Source: Typha latifolia (lineage: Eukaryota; Streptophyta; Magnoliopsida; Poales; Typhaceae). Taken from it: a DNA stretch of 64,000 bases. The notes under the pieces are model-generated. The model had not been told where the DNA came from, did no database searches, and saw only the letters and a program-made list of their open reading frames with translations. Position numbers and translations under genes: made by a program. Below, piece after piece: positions 37,240 to 50,272 of the stretch (its first letter is position 1; every line of letters starts with the position of its first letter). The stretch is from assembly GCA_019914945.1 (NCBI GenBank), contig CM034109.1, positions 434,001-498,000 on the forward strand, given 5' to 3'.

Positions 37240-39866
37240 TCTATCTCTTTCTCTCTCTCGCTTACACCCGAGCTCGGGCTCGTCGGAATCGAGCCACCGG
37301 CGAGAGCCGGTCGCTGGCTGGCCAGCAACGGCCGATGCCCTCCCCATCGGCCCGGGTCCGCACTTCCCTCCCCTTCTCCCTTCTTCTTCTTCTTCTTCTT
37401 CTTCTTCGGCTTCTTCTCCTTCTCTTTCTACACAGTGCTGGGCCAAGCCCAGCACTGATGGCAATGTTTTAATTAATTAATTAATTATTTCTTTATTTTA
37501 TTAATGTTATTTATTTAGGTTTTTCCTTCTTAATTAATGCAAATAGATTATTTAGATATTAATTATTTTAATAATAATATATATTCTTCAATATGATTAG
37601 TATTAATTATAATTTGTATAATCAATGATTAATTATGTATATATATAGGTAATATTCATATTTATTTATTTATATCTCTATTAGATTAATATATAGATTT
37701 GTAAATTATAATTATCAAATTTATATACTAATATTCTTATGAGATACATTTTAAATAATTCTAATAATTTATTATACATTATTATTTTGTAACAAATAAA
37801 ATAATAGGCTTACGTATTTATTTATTATTTTATAAAGTAATGACTATATAGTCCCTAATTAATCAAGATACAATTTAATTATAATTAGATTTTTATCTTT
37901 ATTTTTATTTTTATTTATAATTAAAATTTTAGTTAGTTATAAATATAAGTAGAAATTCTAAATCTAATAGATCATCATATTTTACATGAATGAATTTTAA
38001 TTAGATAAACGACTAACTTCTTGCTACTTTAATATTTTCAGATCTCAAACTCCCTTATGTGAGACCTCGTGGATCTTGCTAGCGATGAGTTGTCACTCGG
38101 TTGATTAGCGGATGTGAGGGATATGTGTATTGGGTATTATGATCAGACTGTGAGTAGTCTTATCCCCTAGATGTCTTTCTCAAATTAGGATATATTATAT
38201 ATTATGTACATGCATATTTTGGCCTTCAACATGATTATATGACTTTATCTAGAGATAATTTTAATTAAGCATATTTTATCATGCATTTGATTAGGCTGAT
38301 CTGGGATATGAATACATTGGTGATATATAGAGATGATTATAGATAATTATACTGTTATGATTGTATACCGAGATGATCTCTAGCATGAGTGTGCATGTGA
38401 TAGACTAGCGGGAGTATGCATGTGTTAAATACATGGTTGGAGACTACATTGCATCATTTTTCTTTTGATTCCTATTCCACATAAATTCTTGTTATGCATT
38501 GATTTTCTATCGTACTAGATATATGCATATGATTTGACATTTAGAAGAAAAGCATAAAATGTAATAGATAAGATAGTTGATAGAAAGCGTGAGGATACCC
38601 GAGTGGGCGTGAGGGCTAGGGCGTGCCTCGAGATGATTGATCGCTTGACATAGTCGCGATCCTGTTGGCCTTATGTCCGAGGTCGTTAGTCTGTGTGCGC
38701 AGCAGACATTCGGACACATACTATTTGCTAGGGCATATGTGACAAGTTATCCTGACGAAGTTTCTATTAGCTAGGAGGGTGCCCAGTCTGGATGGATATT
38801 AATACCCTTGTGGGTGGCGGGATATGGTTACATGTGAGATACTCTTGCGGGTGGCGGAGTATGCTCTAAGCTTTCAGACATGATGTTGAGACCGGGTACC
38901 AGGTGTTGACTGTGCATAGTGGTCTAGTATGATGATGACATATAGAGATGATATTGATGACTGAGATGTTGAGAACTGTAAATGATTTTATTCTCATCTG
39001 TTACCTGATTATCAAGTGGTCAATATACATCATATATGATTGCATTTGATATCATAACATAGTCATGGTCGGCATGCATCATGTGTCATATTTGAGAAAG
39101 AGTTATGATGATACTATGGCATGGAGATTTGTTTACTTATTATCGAGGATTATATGTTTTTTTCAGTTATGACATGTTATCTACATTTCAATTCTATATT
39201 ACTGAGGTTACATTCATATACTCATTCATGACATGATGCTCTTTCGATTCATATTATTCAAGTATATGATTTACTCTTTGTTTGGCTTCACTAATTCGGA
39301 ATAATGTCTATTCACTGAACCTTTTATTCATGACTCTCTTTATTTCTTTTCTAACCTCCACAGATATTATGATACGTGATACCGACTTAAGATATTCCGA
39401 TGAGATATTTTAGAAAGATGAGGTGAACTATAGACGTGATATGGTATAGAAGATAGTTTAACCAGATATTGAGTTGTACTATTATTTGATATTTGTACTT
39501 CATTGTATAGACGATAATTTGTATAATACAAGTCATATTATAGTGTACTCGTGTATCAGTTGTTTAGTGGTATCTTGATGGTTTGTCGTGGCCTGTGTGT
39601 GTCCTGCTAGATTATGTAGTAGTCTAGTGTATATTATTGTGGACTTGGATATTCATATGTTAACATATTTATTTGGTTGATAGTATAATTTATTTGGTGT
39701 TGGATTATGTGAGCATGAATATGTTAGCAGGTAGTATTTGATGATGTTATGATTATAGGTGCACATGAGTGTATCTGTGCGTGATGGGTCCCGCGCGTTC
39801 TGTCACGTGCGCCGCGCGTGTCGTGTGGGCGCGTGGGCGTGCACGTGTCGGGCGGGGGGCGTTACA
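36844..39866. mobile_element. 3.0 kb TG...CA element, probable solo LTR
   Basis: Begins TGTAACAACTTGCCC and ends GGGGGGCGTTACA, so it has TGTAAC/GTTACA inverted tips and TG...CA termini. It is flanked by GAACT (36839-36843) and AAACT (39867-39871), a 5-bp near-duplication. There is no long coding frame. The left 600 bp are GC- and CT-rich, the middle is AT-rich, and the right tip is very GC-rich (CGCGCGTGTCGTG). LTRs of about 3 kb with these termini occur in plant Gypsy-type retrotransposons. A solo LTR formed by recombination is the simplest reading; a large non-coding element is the alternative. Confidence 0.6.
37039..37192 (+). repeat. Tandem duplication of ~70 bp with CT tract
   Basis: Two copies of GTCCTTGGAAACCA(C/T)C, CACCACCTCTGC and GAGCGTCGGTGAGCTCCTTT (37049-37098 and 37140-37190), separated by a CT microsatellite. 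They lie within the 3.0 kb element. Open frames on both strands here come from low-complexity repeats, not genes. Confidence 0.85.
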
Positions 39867-39871
39867 AAACT

Positions 39872-42814
39872 AAATATTTTAAGACAATAAAAGAATAATA
39901 CAAATATCAAATAAAAAGATACTGATATCCCTAGATATAATGATCCTAAAATTTTGTGCAAACTTAATTGCTTTAGTATTTACCAATTCCAAAAGTTGCT
40001 AAAATGATCTGTAAATTGAATACATACTGTGAGAATTAGATTATGTCTACTTTAATATTTAATCATGCAATCCCACAAAAATTCTTTTTTTTATTTGCTT
40101 CATATCTCATTTACATCGCATAAACTAACAAAAAAAGTTATGGCTTTTCTAAAAGAAATATTAAAAAAAAGATAATGTCTATGTGCTACACATGCATGAC
40201 ATGGACTTGAAAATTGAAGATACTCAAAGATAAATGAGTAAATATAATTAATAATGACACCTTTAAAATTGTGTTTGATTACACAATAATTTGTATGAAT
40301 AATTCTAAGGCAAGCATTATAGAAACCTTCATTGTCTCCAAATCATAATACACTAAATTATTATTTCATGTATAGAATTTAGTACCAAGTCCATCATGCT
40401 CAAAAGAACCCTTACATCTATTTGTTAGAGTAATGAGTCTAAAAGTATAAATTATAAGAATTTTTTTGTAGAGAGAAGCTGAAGATGTTTGTATTTCAAC
40501 TCAGATTCCTTCATACAACGTGAGTTCCTTTAACTAACTGAGTCTTATTCTATTAACAACTATAACGGTTATATGTTAGGACAATAAAACTCGACGATCA
40601 CATTGAAATTGTGTAAATTTGCAAGAAATAATGTACAATTCAATGGAATGGTCCCTCTTATGTGAATTCATAGTAAAACCAATCAATTTAGTGCATTAGG
40701 ATATGGCTTGATAGTGGAGGGGTGGCCCAATTTAGGTAAGGGTATGCATCTATCCTTATCCTACTTACCACTACCTAATGAGTGTGATACCAATATTGGT
40801 ACAGGAGAGGTACATGGATGGTGGATCACAATAGCCCTAATTTATTGTTACTTTCTCATCAACTAATCATTGATTGTATCTGGATCATTGGTGCTAATTT
40901 CTTTTGGAAAAAAATAAATATACTTATTATAATAGCTAAAGTGCCCCTCTATTGTTAACCCGCGAGTTAATATGTTAGTGTAAAAATGTCACTTCATATT
41001 TTTCGCTACCGACTTACTAGTACTTATATTTTGGTCTGACCCACATTTCTTATTTTGCATGCGTAATTATTAATTGACCTTTTTTTTTGGTAAAATAATT
41101 TATAAACTTATTTGAGAGTTTTCTAATTTTTTTTCGTAAAATGTTGATATTCTCTCAATGTTGTTATCCAAATTTAACTATACCAAAAAAAATTAGAGAG
41201 AGAATTTATTTTTTTTCCATTTAAATTCTGAAAAATTAAGATATCACATAAACTTTTCTAGTACTGGAAATCTAACTATTTAGACATTGACATATAAGAT
41301 CCATTCTTTAGGGCTGAAATTATTATTTATTGATGAATAACAAACATTGCAATCCCAAGTTGCATATTAATTACAAGCTAATACTCTAATATTTGATCTA
41401 TTGACTAGCAAAGTAGAATATTTTTTTAATTATTTATTTGTTTATTTATATGAGCTGTTTTTATTATTATTATTAGAGAAAAAATATATTAATAATTACG
41501 TATAAATTAAAACTCCCAAATCAGAATAACGATACAAGTGAAGTTCATAGAGACATGAAATTTTAGTCTAACCATGCGGATATAAATCGTATTATTTTTC
41601 CACAAATGCTCGAAAACCCTTGTTAATTTTGTGAATTAGATATTGACTAAGCTTAGGATTAGGATTAGATTAATCATGCACTCCAAATTACTAAAATGCC
41701 CTTGCTATGTTCCCTTCTCTGCCATAGCTACTATCCAACATTCTCCTAGATATAATACTCAAATGGTTACCTTAATATGATTCCATTACCTGCATCATTA
41801 GAATGTAATCTATATGATGACTATATATAGTTTGTGAATATAAAAATCACCAATATTCCAATACCCATCTCATTATAGGAGTCAGTGACCTACTATTATT
41901 TTTTATATTCACACATATGTCTATGTACTTCTATGGTAATTAATTACCACACTATCTTTTGATGATGAGTTGATAGCTGTATTATATTCTTGGCCTTTAA
42001 TTTATGATCTATAATACTCTAATTAATAGCCTTTGTTTAGTATGAAAATAAATAATTTACCAACATATGTTATAATGGATCAAATAAATTATGATACAAG
42101 TTGAGCCCAATTTTATTATTTTCCAGAAAAAAATTAACAGTAACATGCTATATTATTAACTATATTATAAATAAATTCATCTCTTTTCATTATTTATAGA
42201 TAGAGCCTCCTATATACTAATAAAAATACTAAGAAACACACTGAGTTAAAAGTTTAATTTAACAAGTACTTGATGATATGGATTAAAAAATAGAATATTT
42301 ATTCATAAAATAATATTTTCTAAATTATCTCACTTCTCTGATGTGACACTTGAGATTAAATAACAATGGTTTGAATTTGTTGATCCTATGGGATTCAATG
42401 ATTTTAATGTTCTATAAGCTTGATTTGAACCCATTTTGTTAGAAATTAGTGTTTTGATACTTCCAGCTGCAAGTTATCTCCAAGTTGTTTTGGAGGCTTA
42501 ATTTAATTCTGTAATTAATTTAACCTGATAGTTTGATTAAATTACATCTATTTATCATTGTAATAAAGTTATAATGTAGGTGTTAAAATCATAATTTTCT
42601 CTATTTTCTAATCATTGGCTAATCATTGTAGGTTAGATGACTCAATTTAAAAATCCATTCTAATAAATAATAATATTTTATATCATTATTTTTATAATAT
42701 TTTAAGCTATAGATATATAGATAGTGATTCAAATATTACTCTTCCAACCCATATTTGTTATCCATATAGATTATTCGAATATAGAGGGTTAAATATATTT
42801 TACCCCTTTACTTA
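39872..42814. other. AT-rich intergenic DNA, nothing recognised
   Basis: About 2.9 kb with many stops in all frames. Scattered poly-T and ATTATT runs only. No exon, RNA gene or clear inverted repeat was found by reading. Confidence 0.5.
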
Positions 42815-43135
42815 TGTCTAAAATTATTTTACCCCATGTATTTCAAAAAATCTCAAACCAGTCTCTATACTTACGACTAAAGTGAATTCTCTTACTTTCT
42901 AGATTGCATTTTAATAGTTATATCACATCTAAGAACAAAACAAATATAAGGTTAAAGAAAAATTAAATCAAAAACCTATTTATTTTGCCTGATAAATATG
43001 ACGGGAGTATTTTAGTTATTTAGGCACACGATCCATTAACTTTGACAAAAAAAACTGTAGGTTTCAGTTTAGTTGTAAATTATAGGGACTGGTTTAAAAC
43101 TTTTTGAAGTACATGAGGATAAAGTAGTTTTGACC
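42815..43135. mobile_element. MITE with ~70-bp inverted arms
   Basis: The left arm TTTACCCCATGTATTTCAAA...AAACCAGTC(T/C)CTAT (42835-42868) pairs with the inverse of 43030-43130 (CTTTATCCTCATGTACTTCA...AAACCAGTCCCTAT). About 320 bp and non-coding. Confidence 0.75.
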
Positions 43136-45201
43136 ATAAATTTAAATATTAAAATAAATAGGAAAATATTAATCCATATCTAACAAAACTTAGATACAAA
43201 ACTAAAATTGATCATATTTTACCTGGTCCATTTTCAGCCCCCCCTAATTTAGCCCCATCTATTAATAAAAATCACTTCTAACCTAATTTCTTTTAGGACT
43301 TGATCATGTAATTGCCCAATTAATATTTACTAGAAATTTCATTACTTGGCAGGGTTTCACTTTGGATTTTTGGTCCCATGATCGCTGTTAATTTATTAGA
43401 AATTAACAAACTCTATTGACTTTTAAAAGATATGACTAAGAAAAAAACTAGAAGATAAAGAGATGATTTTGACCCAAAGCAAGAAGAACTCATTGTTACG
43501 TAAACTCTTATTCCCAACCTGTCCACATAACTCAATGCCCAACTTTTGACCTAACCCTACCACTTTTGATCCAAATTTTTTAGGTATTTGGTTGATGGTA
43601 ACCATTTTATTTTCCACAAAAATTTATGACATCTCAATCAAATCATAAATCACTATTAAGTGAGATTAAAATTATAATAAAAAGTACTATTCTCTAACAA
43701 CTTAAGCTTTTAAAATTGTTCGTAATTTATATCGTATCTTTACAAACTTTGACCGATTTTAAAATATAAAATATAAAAAAAATTATTTTTTATCCGTCTA
43801 AACTTTTAGAACAGTTAACGAGCTGAAACATATTCAATGACATACATAATAAAATAGAAAATTAAAGTAAACAATGTTTTTTTTTTGTCACTTCATATGA
43901 TGTCACAATCTAAGCTGATATCAATCATCCATATGAACCATAATAACTATATAGAATCTTGATCCTTGGACATCTTTAGCAGTGTATAGTGTCTGATATG
44001 AATAGAGTTGGACAAATGAACAATTATGAGCCACTAATTGTCTAATGGACCAGTTTGATAATTTACTTGTACCAACCCCATGATGGCTACTGACTATCCT
44101 GTCAGATTTGGATCCTTCTGCTAAGTTTTTGATGAAATATTTATAAAAAAATATTTATAGTATATAATTGTTAAAGTTAACAAATATATATAAATAATTA
44201 AAATATTATTCTTTCTTAAAAATTGATCATTTAGAGTGTAAAATATTTATCATTGAGTACTGTAATATTGAGTAAATTTAGATATTGTTCAAACTATTTT
44301 AAATAATTTATATAAGAATAAAATAATATTTTTTAGTAGCATTTATGATATTTGAATGGTGGCATTTGTAGGAAAATCTCAAAAGTAATTTGTAGCAATT
44401 GGGAGCTTCATTAATAGAGAATAATTATATAAGCTTAAGTTTATAATTTATTTTTAAAAAATTTCTTATCCATTTTTAAAATTTAAAATAAATTAAATGG
44501 GTAAAAAGAATAGAAACAGAATTAAAATAGTCAAAAACTCCATTAATACTATTGATTGGATCACTATTGTACTTGTCTCATGACCCTTTCAGCCTTGTAA
44601 ATAATTCCCTCATTGACATCAATCACCAATAGAATCTCTCATTGACTATTGACTGGCTGGCTCATCATTTCAATTTGAGAACAAAATCTTTAGAAAGATC
44701 ACTACCTACAATTTTGTGCCCTTATCCATTGGCTTGGTGGGCTTAGATTAAACTAAAGCCACCAAAGTATCCATGATGCTTTCCAGCAAATATTAACTTT
44801 ATAATTATCTATGACAACTCACAACTTCTTGGCAGTTGACATGGAAGGAACATTCAAATGCACTTAAAAAATTAACTAAAAAAATGAAATAGAAGGGCGG
44901 AGGAGGGGTGCAAGACTAATTATTCTCCGGGGGGCTACTCATCCTATTACTACTCTCATCCAAACACACTTAATTACAGAGTTTTGATTGAAATCCGATG
45001 TATTAATACTATAATTAAAAAGAATTCTAGTTAAAATAGAAACCGATGCCAATAATTTTGCAGCAGAACCACTGGAGCGCTGGATGCAGGAATATGTTGC
45101 ATGCAGTCAAATTTGATCAATTGCTTTTCTTTACTTTTGCATACCACCACTTTTTATTTTAGGCTTAATGTTTAAAAGGCCTATTTTTGATCTATTTGCA
45201 A
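43136..45201. other. AT-rich intergenic DNA, nothing recognised
   Basis: No coding exon I can support. A 64-codon minus-strand frame at 43423-43617 shows no family features. Confidence 0.5.
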
Positions 45202-45829
45202 ATTGATTCTTATTCTTTGTATATATGTATATTGAGAGTATACTAAAAGAAGTACATATTGAGAAAAAAAATTTATGAACTCAAGATGTGATTTCTTACC
45301 AAAATGTTTGAAAAAAGAGCTGAGTTACAAATATAACGAAAATGAGATTTTAAATATAATGAAGATCTAATTCTAGGATATGCTGCGAGGAGGATTTGAC
45401 ACAGTTTTATATAAATACTTTCAGAGGATAGAGTGAAAATTTAAGTAAGAAGTTATAATTCAATTGTATAATTTATAGACTTTGCAACAAAGATTCAAAC
45501 GATTAGGTTAGTTTTAAACATTTTTGTTCAGTATAATGTGGTAAATGGTAATGAGATCATAGTTCTACATAAATGGAAATAAAATGTCATCTTTAGCTAT
45601 CGATCTAGTTGCATAATATGGACTATATTGATTCTTATTCTTTGTATATATATACATATTGAGAGTATATTAAAAGAATTACATATTGAGAAATTTTTTT
45701 ATGAACTCAAGATGTGATTTCTTATCAAAATGTCTGATAAAAAAGAGTTGAGTTACAAATATAACGAAAGTGAGATTTTAAATATAATGAAGATCTAATT
45801 CTAAGGTATCCTGCGGGGGGGATTTGATA
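45202..45829. repeat. Direct repeat pair of ~200 bp (TRIM-like)
   Basis: Copy 1 is 45202-45401 and copy 2 is 45627-45829. Both begin ATTGATTCTTATTCTTTGTA, contain GAACTCAAGATGTGATTTCT, GAGTTACAAATATAACGAAA and AATGAAGATCTAATTCTA, and end near GATTTGA(C/T)A. The internal segment is 225 bp. The size fits a terminal-repeat retrotransposon in miniature, but I could not find a primer-binding site or target duplication, so a simple segmental direct duplication is possible. Confidence 0.75.
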
Positions 45830-47089
45830 TGTACTACTCACCTACTCTACTACGGAAGTATCCATATAATATTTGAATACTCGAAGCATAAAAAGACCCG
45901 ACAAATAATCTGAGGAAGATAATGATATACGAAACTTTACTCTCATTACTGAACAGATGATTCAAATTAAGCATATGAAACAACTTTGTAAGAATGAACA
46001 AATGTGAAAGGGAGAAGAGATTACAAAAATTGGTGGATGTGATGAAGGATTAGGTTCATTTTTTTTTTCTTCTTCTTCATGAACAAATAGGGTTACAAGT
46101 GGACAAGAAGACATCAACCACTTTTGATGCCATATAACATCTTGTGTCAACATCATGTCTATTGTGCTGTAATGTTCCATATTAATTGATTTAGACCTCT
46201 CCCTTGTATCTTTTTCTATGTTCTTGGAGTCCAATGCAATGCTTATCATAACAAGTAATTATAGTCATAATTATGATGTAGAAGCTAAACCTCAAGATAT
46301 TTTGATGAATGCTTCATGGTAAATTCCTTGCAATTGTATTTGGTGAAAGATTCTTAGCATTTCTTCAAGTCTTTTTTTTTTTCATTTTTACAACAAAAGA
46401 ACTTCTTGAAGATAATAAGTTCATTGATAGAAAGCCCAAAGCCCACTCTATGAAGCTTTAGCCCACAAACCTTTCTTGTAAATGAGAAATTAGAATCCAA
46501 GTTTGAATAAAGAACAAAGAGTAAATTATATTCAGTAACATCATTCTGTTGACAAGACACTCATATTAATTAATAGGAGACTATATAATTATTTGTTTAT
46601 TTTTCCTATGAGTTAGTAGACAAGCCCTTTTTTTCACCTTTGTGAAATCTAACAGTGATCATAGAAGCATTTGGAATGAATCTTTTCACCTCTTTTTTTG
46701 CTTTGTTATTCCCAAGTTTTAACCAACACTAATTTCTTATTCTTATTCTCATAATGGAATCCCAAATCCTTATCTCATTGTCATCTCATGATATTAATCT
46801 TGTTGAGAGAGAGAGAGTAAACTCTTAAAAAATTTACTAGCCTCATGATCTTCTCTATCTTAAGATGATTACTTTTTGACATCACTCTATGCCCTAAAGC
46901 ATCCACTAGTTAATGTTCCTAACCTTTTCTTCTTCTTTTTTTTTCTCTATCTTTAACTGTTGACCTCTAGAATCCTATCAGGATCAAATCAACAAATATA
47001 CAATCTTTGGACTTTCTCACACTAAATCACAATCTTGACCTTGAGAGAAATATATACTATTCCCCTTCCACTATTATAATTTAGACAAA
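45830..47089. other. Intergenic, no supported gene
   Basis: Two minus-strand frames (45962-46249, 95 codons; 46354-46560, 68 codons) show no recognisable domain and run into simple repeats (Glu/Lys, Phe). I leave them unannotated. Confidence 0.45.
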
Positions 47090-47345
47090 TTTATCAAAAC
47101 CGTCCTACGTTTTGCTTTTGTTATAATCGCATTCTACCATATGGATATTTCTCATTCGACACCTGCATTTTTATTTCTAATATCCTAAAACACTTTCATC
47201 TATATGATAATTATTTGCTAAAGAAACTTACAACATAGTATTTTAAGACATTAAAAGTGAAATACAAGAGTCGAATGATAAATATCTATATGATAAAGTG
47301 TTAAAAAAAAAAACTAAGGTAATATGTACTTGATAAATTTCTTTA
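47090..47345. mobile_element. MITE with ~110-bp inverted arms
   Basis: The left ACAAATTTATCAAAAC...CCATATGGATATTTCTCATT pairs with the inverse right AGAAATTTATCAAGTAC...CATATAGATATTTATCATT. The match continues into CGAC(A/T)C(C/T)TG(C/T)ATTT and AATACTATGTTGTAAG near the centre. About 255 bp, non-coding. Confidence 0.75.
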
Positions 47346-47676
47346 TATATATAATTTAATATCAACCTTGATTCCAATTTCACCTCCCATCAAATAAGTC
47401 CATGCAAAAAGGGTACTGAGGGAGTTAATTATTGGCCTTTGTGGCCTTTAATATGAATATTTATAAAAGTAGATGGATATGGTTCTTTCTGCCATAAAGA
47501 AACAAAAAGGGGGAAAAAATTAGAAAAAAAAATCTTATTATACTGTGACACCATATCTAGCCTCATTATATTGGTGGCTCTAATCCACCCATTAAAAGTA
47601 ATCCACTGTAGCCACCAAGATCATGGTAGAACATTACCTAGACCCATAGCTTTCATAATAATAATAATAATAATTT
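47346..47676. other. AT-rich spacer between two inverted-repeat elements
   Basis: Nothing recognised except an (ATA)n run at 47654-47673 immediately left of the foldback element. Confidence 0.5.
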
Positions 47677-48312
47677 ATATCTTTTGATAAAAATATCCTT
47701 ATGATTTATATTCATGGTCATAGAAAATCATAATAATCAAAATTATCGTTAAGTAATTTGTAGTTGAGCCCCTAATGCATTACTTGCTCTATTATTATTA
47801 TTAGAAAAATTTGCATATAATATCCTGTCTTTTAACAAAATTTTAGTTTATAATTTACATTTTTATTATTTAAAAATCGAGTCATATAATTTAATAAATA
47901 TATAAAGAAACACTTTGTCGTTAGATCTGCTTAACCAAATATCTGATTTAAGTTAACTATATAAACAAATTTATAAAAATGCCTTTAACGAAGTAAGAGC
48001 ATTTTAGTTATTTTAGAACTTAAATAACTCTATTTAATGGAATATTTTTGTAGTGTTAGTTTAAATCTAAATCAAAGTATTTTTTTTTGCATATATTCGC
48101 TAAATTAAAGGACTTAATTTATAAATAATATATATATAAGGTGTAAACCATAATTTTATTAAAAAGGTGTTATATACGAATTTCCCTAATAATAATAAAC
48201 TAAGTAATGCCATAGGATCTCAAATGACTTCAAATTACTTACAATATTTTTTATGATTATGATTTCTATGACCATGAATTTAAATTATAAGGATATTTTT
48301 ATCAAAAGATAT
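47677..48312. mobile_element. Foldback element with ~230-bp inverted arms
   Basis: The outer tips are exact inverted copies over 24 bases: ATATCTTTTGATAAAAATAT-CCTT at 47677-47700 and its complement at 48289-48312. The arms continue inward with TTCATGGTCATAGAAA, GCATTACTT, TATTATTATTAG and AATTT/AATTC(A/G)TATA at matching spacing to about 47900 and 48085. The total is 636 bp. Such long arms suggest a foldback or long-TIR MITE. Confidence 0.8.
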
Positions 48313-49477
48313 AAAAATGTTTATTGTTGGACTCTATATTTTAGTTTTAATGTCTCACAAACATTTTGTGTTTGAAGGAATAAATAATATTCTATTATTT
48401 TATTAAAAAATAAAATAAAAAGTAAAAATAGTTTTAGGGTATTAAGGCTATAAAAACTAATGTCAATGTTTTTGTAGTATTAAAAGCGAAATGTATGAAC
48501 GATAATAAAAGTAAAATATTGGATGTTTTTGATAAATTCCTCAAACTATAAATATAGTTAAAATTATGCCAGCCCTACTATTGTTTATCATAAAAGAAAA
48601 CCCTATTACTTAATAGTATTTTAATTAAGGGTACATTAAATGATACTTATCACCAAAAATCATTTCACTCGGTCAGAAACGCATCAAAATTGAGGATATT
48701 ACAAAAATATCTTCAACCAAGTCATACTGAACACAAAAATTCTTATACACTTTATGAAGCTAATCACGCTTCTTATAAATTTTTAATAAATTCTTATAGA
48801 TCTTCAACCAAGCCATACTGGAGCATTTTTAAGATTTCTATTGCACTTAATTTGGGAGTTTTTGGCTAAACTAGCTCTCTTTTTTATTTTATTTTTAATC
48901 AAAATAGACTATCTTTCAAATTTATTATCAAATGATATCTAATTTACTATAATCATAATAAAAATGCTAATCAGTTCAGCATTTTTATCCTTAGGTAATT
49001 TTTTTTCTTAACCGCAGAAAGATTTAGTTAAATGAATTTATATACATAAAATGCTAAATTAATTAGTATTTTAGGACAAGACAAAAAAGCTGAACTAATT
49101 AGTGTTTTTGCTTAGAGATAAAATACTGATTAGTTCATAGTTTTTATTAGGTCTAATTGGATAAAAATAAATTTAAACAGGGTTAATTTGGTGCATACTC
49201 TTTTTCCTTTTGAGGTTGTTTGTCTTGATTTCAATGTGACTTTTTATATCAATAGCGGTTAAATTAATAAATAAATAATTAATTAATTATATATTTTTAT
49301 TTAAAAAAAGAATGACATGATAGAATCTTATAACATTGATGTGGCATCACATGATACATCCATAATAAAAACAATTTATAACACAAAACAAATCACAGGC
49401 TGCCACGTCAGCACCTGATGATGACTTCATGCTTGCAAACAATGATGAGCAATCTCTCTCTTCTGTTCCTAGGAAAA

Positions 49478-49518
<41 letters not shown>

Positions 49519-49766
49519 GTATATATATTTATATCTATGGAATAATTAGATGAAGATACCTCCATTATTATTTTTATTTTTTATAATATTTTGAATTGTT
49601 TAATTATCTGTTAGATTTTTATAATATTCATTTTACTCTTATTTTAGAGAGAAAAAAAGGGTAAAAATTGGGAGTAAAGTGGTCATGCTTTTTTAATATT
49701 ATTAGAGGGTGAGAGATTATAGATAGTTGAGGGGTCAAAAGTGTCAAAAAAAAATAACTAATTAAT
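48313..49766. other. AT-rich intergenic DNA with a CT microsatellite
   Basis: Contains a (CT)n run at about 49482-49516. The segment 48880-49200 has repeated AATTAGT(A/G)TTT and AGCATTTT(A/T) words in both orientations and may be a decayed inverted-repeat element. No gene seen. Confidence 0.45.
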
Positions 49767-50069
49767 TCCAGTAGAGTTAGTTGGTACTTTTTTATGATCA
49801 AGGAGGTGATGGGTTCAACTCTAACCTCAAACAATATTGTGGAGAAATTGTTTAGTGTTTTGGTAACTTGGCTCGATTTTCGGTTAATGGCTTGGAGGGA
49901 CAGCTCGGTAGTGTAACGGCTTAGAGCGAGTCTCGGTGGTCTTTGGTATAGCTTGAAGTCTAGACTAGGCAGCTAAAAAGCTCATTGAAGCATACGTGTA
50001 TCTAGAGAGGGTTTGCTCTTTGTCCGTCTATATCTAAGCTTTCGAGCTCATGAATGATAAAAAAAAAAA
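49767..50069 (+). mobile_element. tRNA-derived SINE
   Basis: Begins with a tRNA-like head. AGTTAGTTGGTAC (about 49774-49786) resembles the D-arm/box A, and GGTTCAACTCT (49811-49821) resembles the T-arm/box B (GGTTCGANTCC), about 30 nt apart. A ~230 bp unrelated body follows, with ACTTGGCTCGATTTTCGG and GAGCGAGTCTCGGTGG, ending in a poly(A) tail at 50059-50069. This order (tRNA head, body, poly-A) defines plant SINEs. The target duplication was not resolved. It cannot be a functional tRNA, because the acceptor stem is absent. Confidence 0.7.
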
Positions 50070-50272
50070 CAATTTAATCTTATTTAAAAAAAATCTAAAG
50101 TATCAAAATAAAATAAAATAAAAGGGTCTATTTAAATATGCTATAATTTTAGAGGGCCTAAATATAATTAACCATATCTATGTATATATATATATAGCAA
50201 AGTGGAAGATGTGCGCTGCCACCAAATTAGAGGTTTCTAGGCTTCTAGCTATGGTCCCCTGCAAAAGGAGGT

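Noticed and set aside
36802..37480. Overlapping open frames of 128-220 codons on both strands
   Set aside because: They consist of Arg-Glu, Ser-Leu and Ser runs translated from CT and TTC microsatellites within the 3 kb element; no domain and no splice logic.
45962..46249. 95-codon minus-strand frame as a small gene
   Set aside because: No domain, no signal peptide, simple Glu/Lys stretch from a TTC repeat, and no sign of conserved splice sites.
49767..49830. Possible tRNA gene
   Set aside because: Only D-arm and T-arm like boxes are present; no acceptor stem or anticodon stem can be paired, and a long body with poly(A) follows, which fits a SINE.
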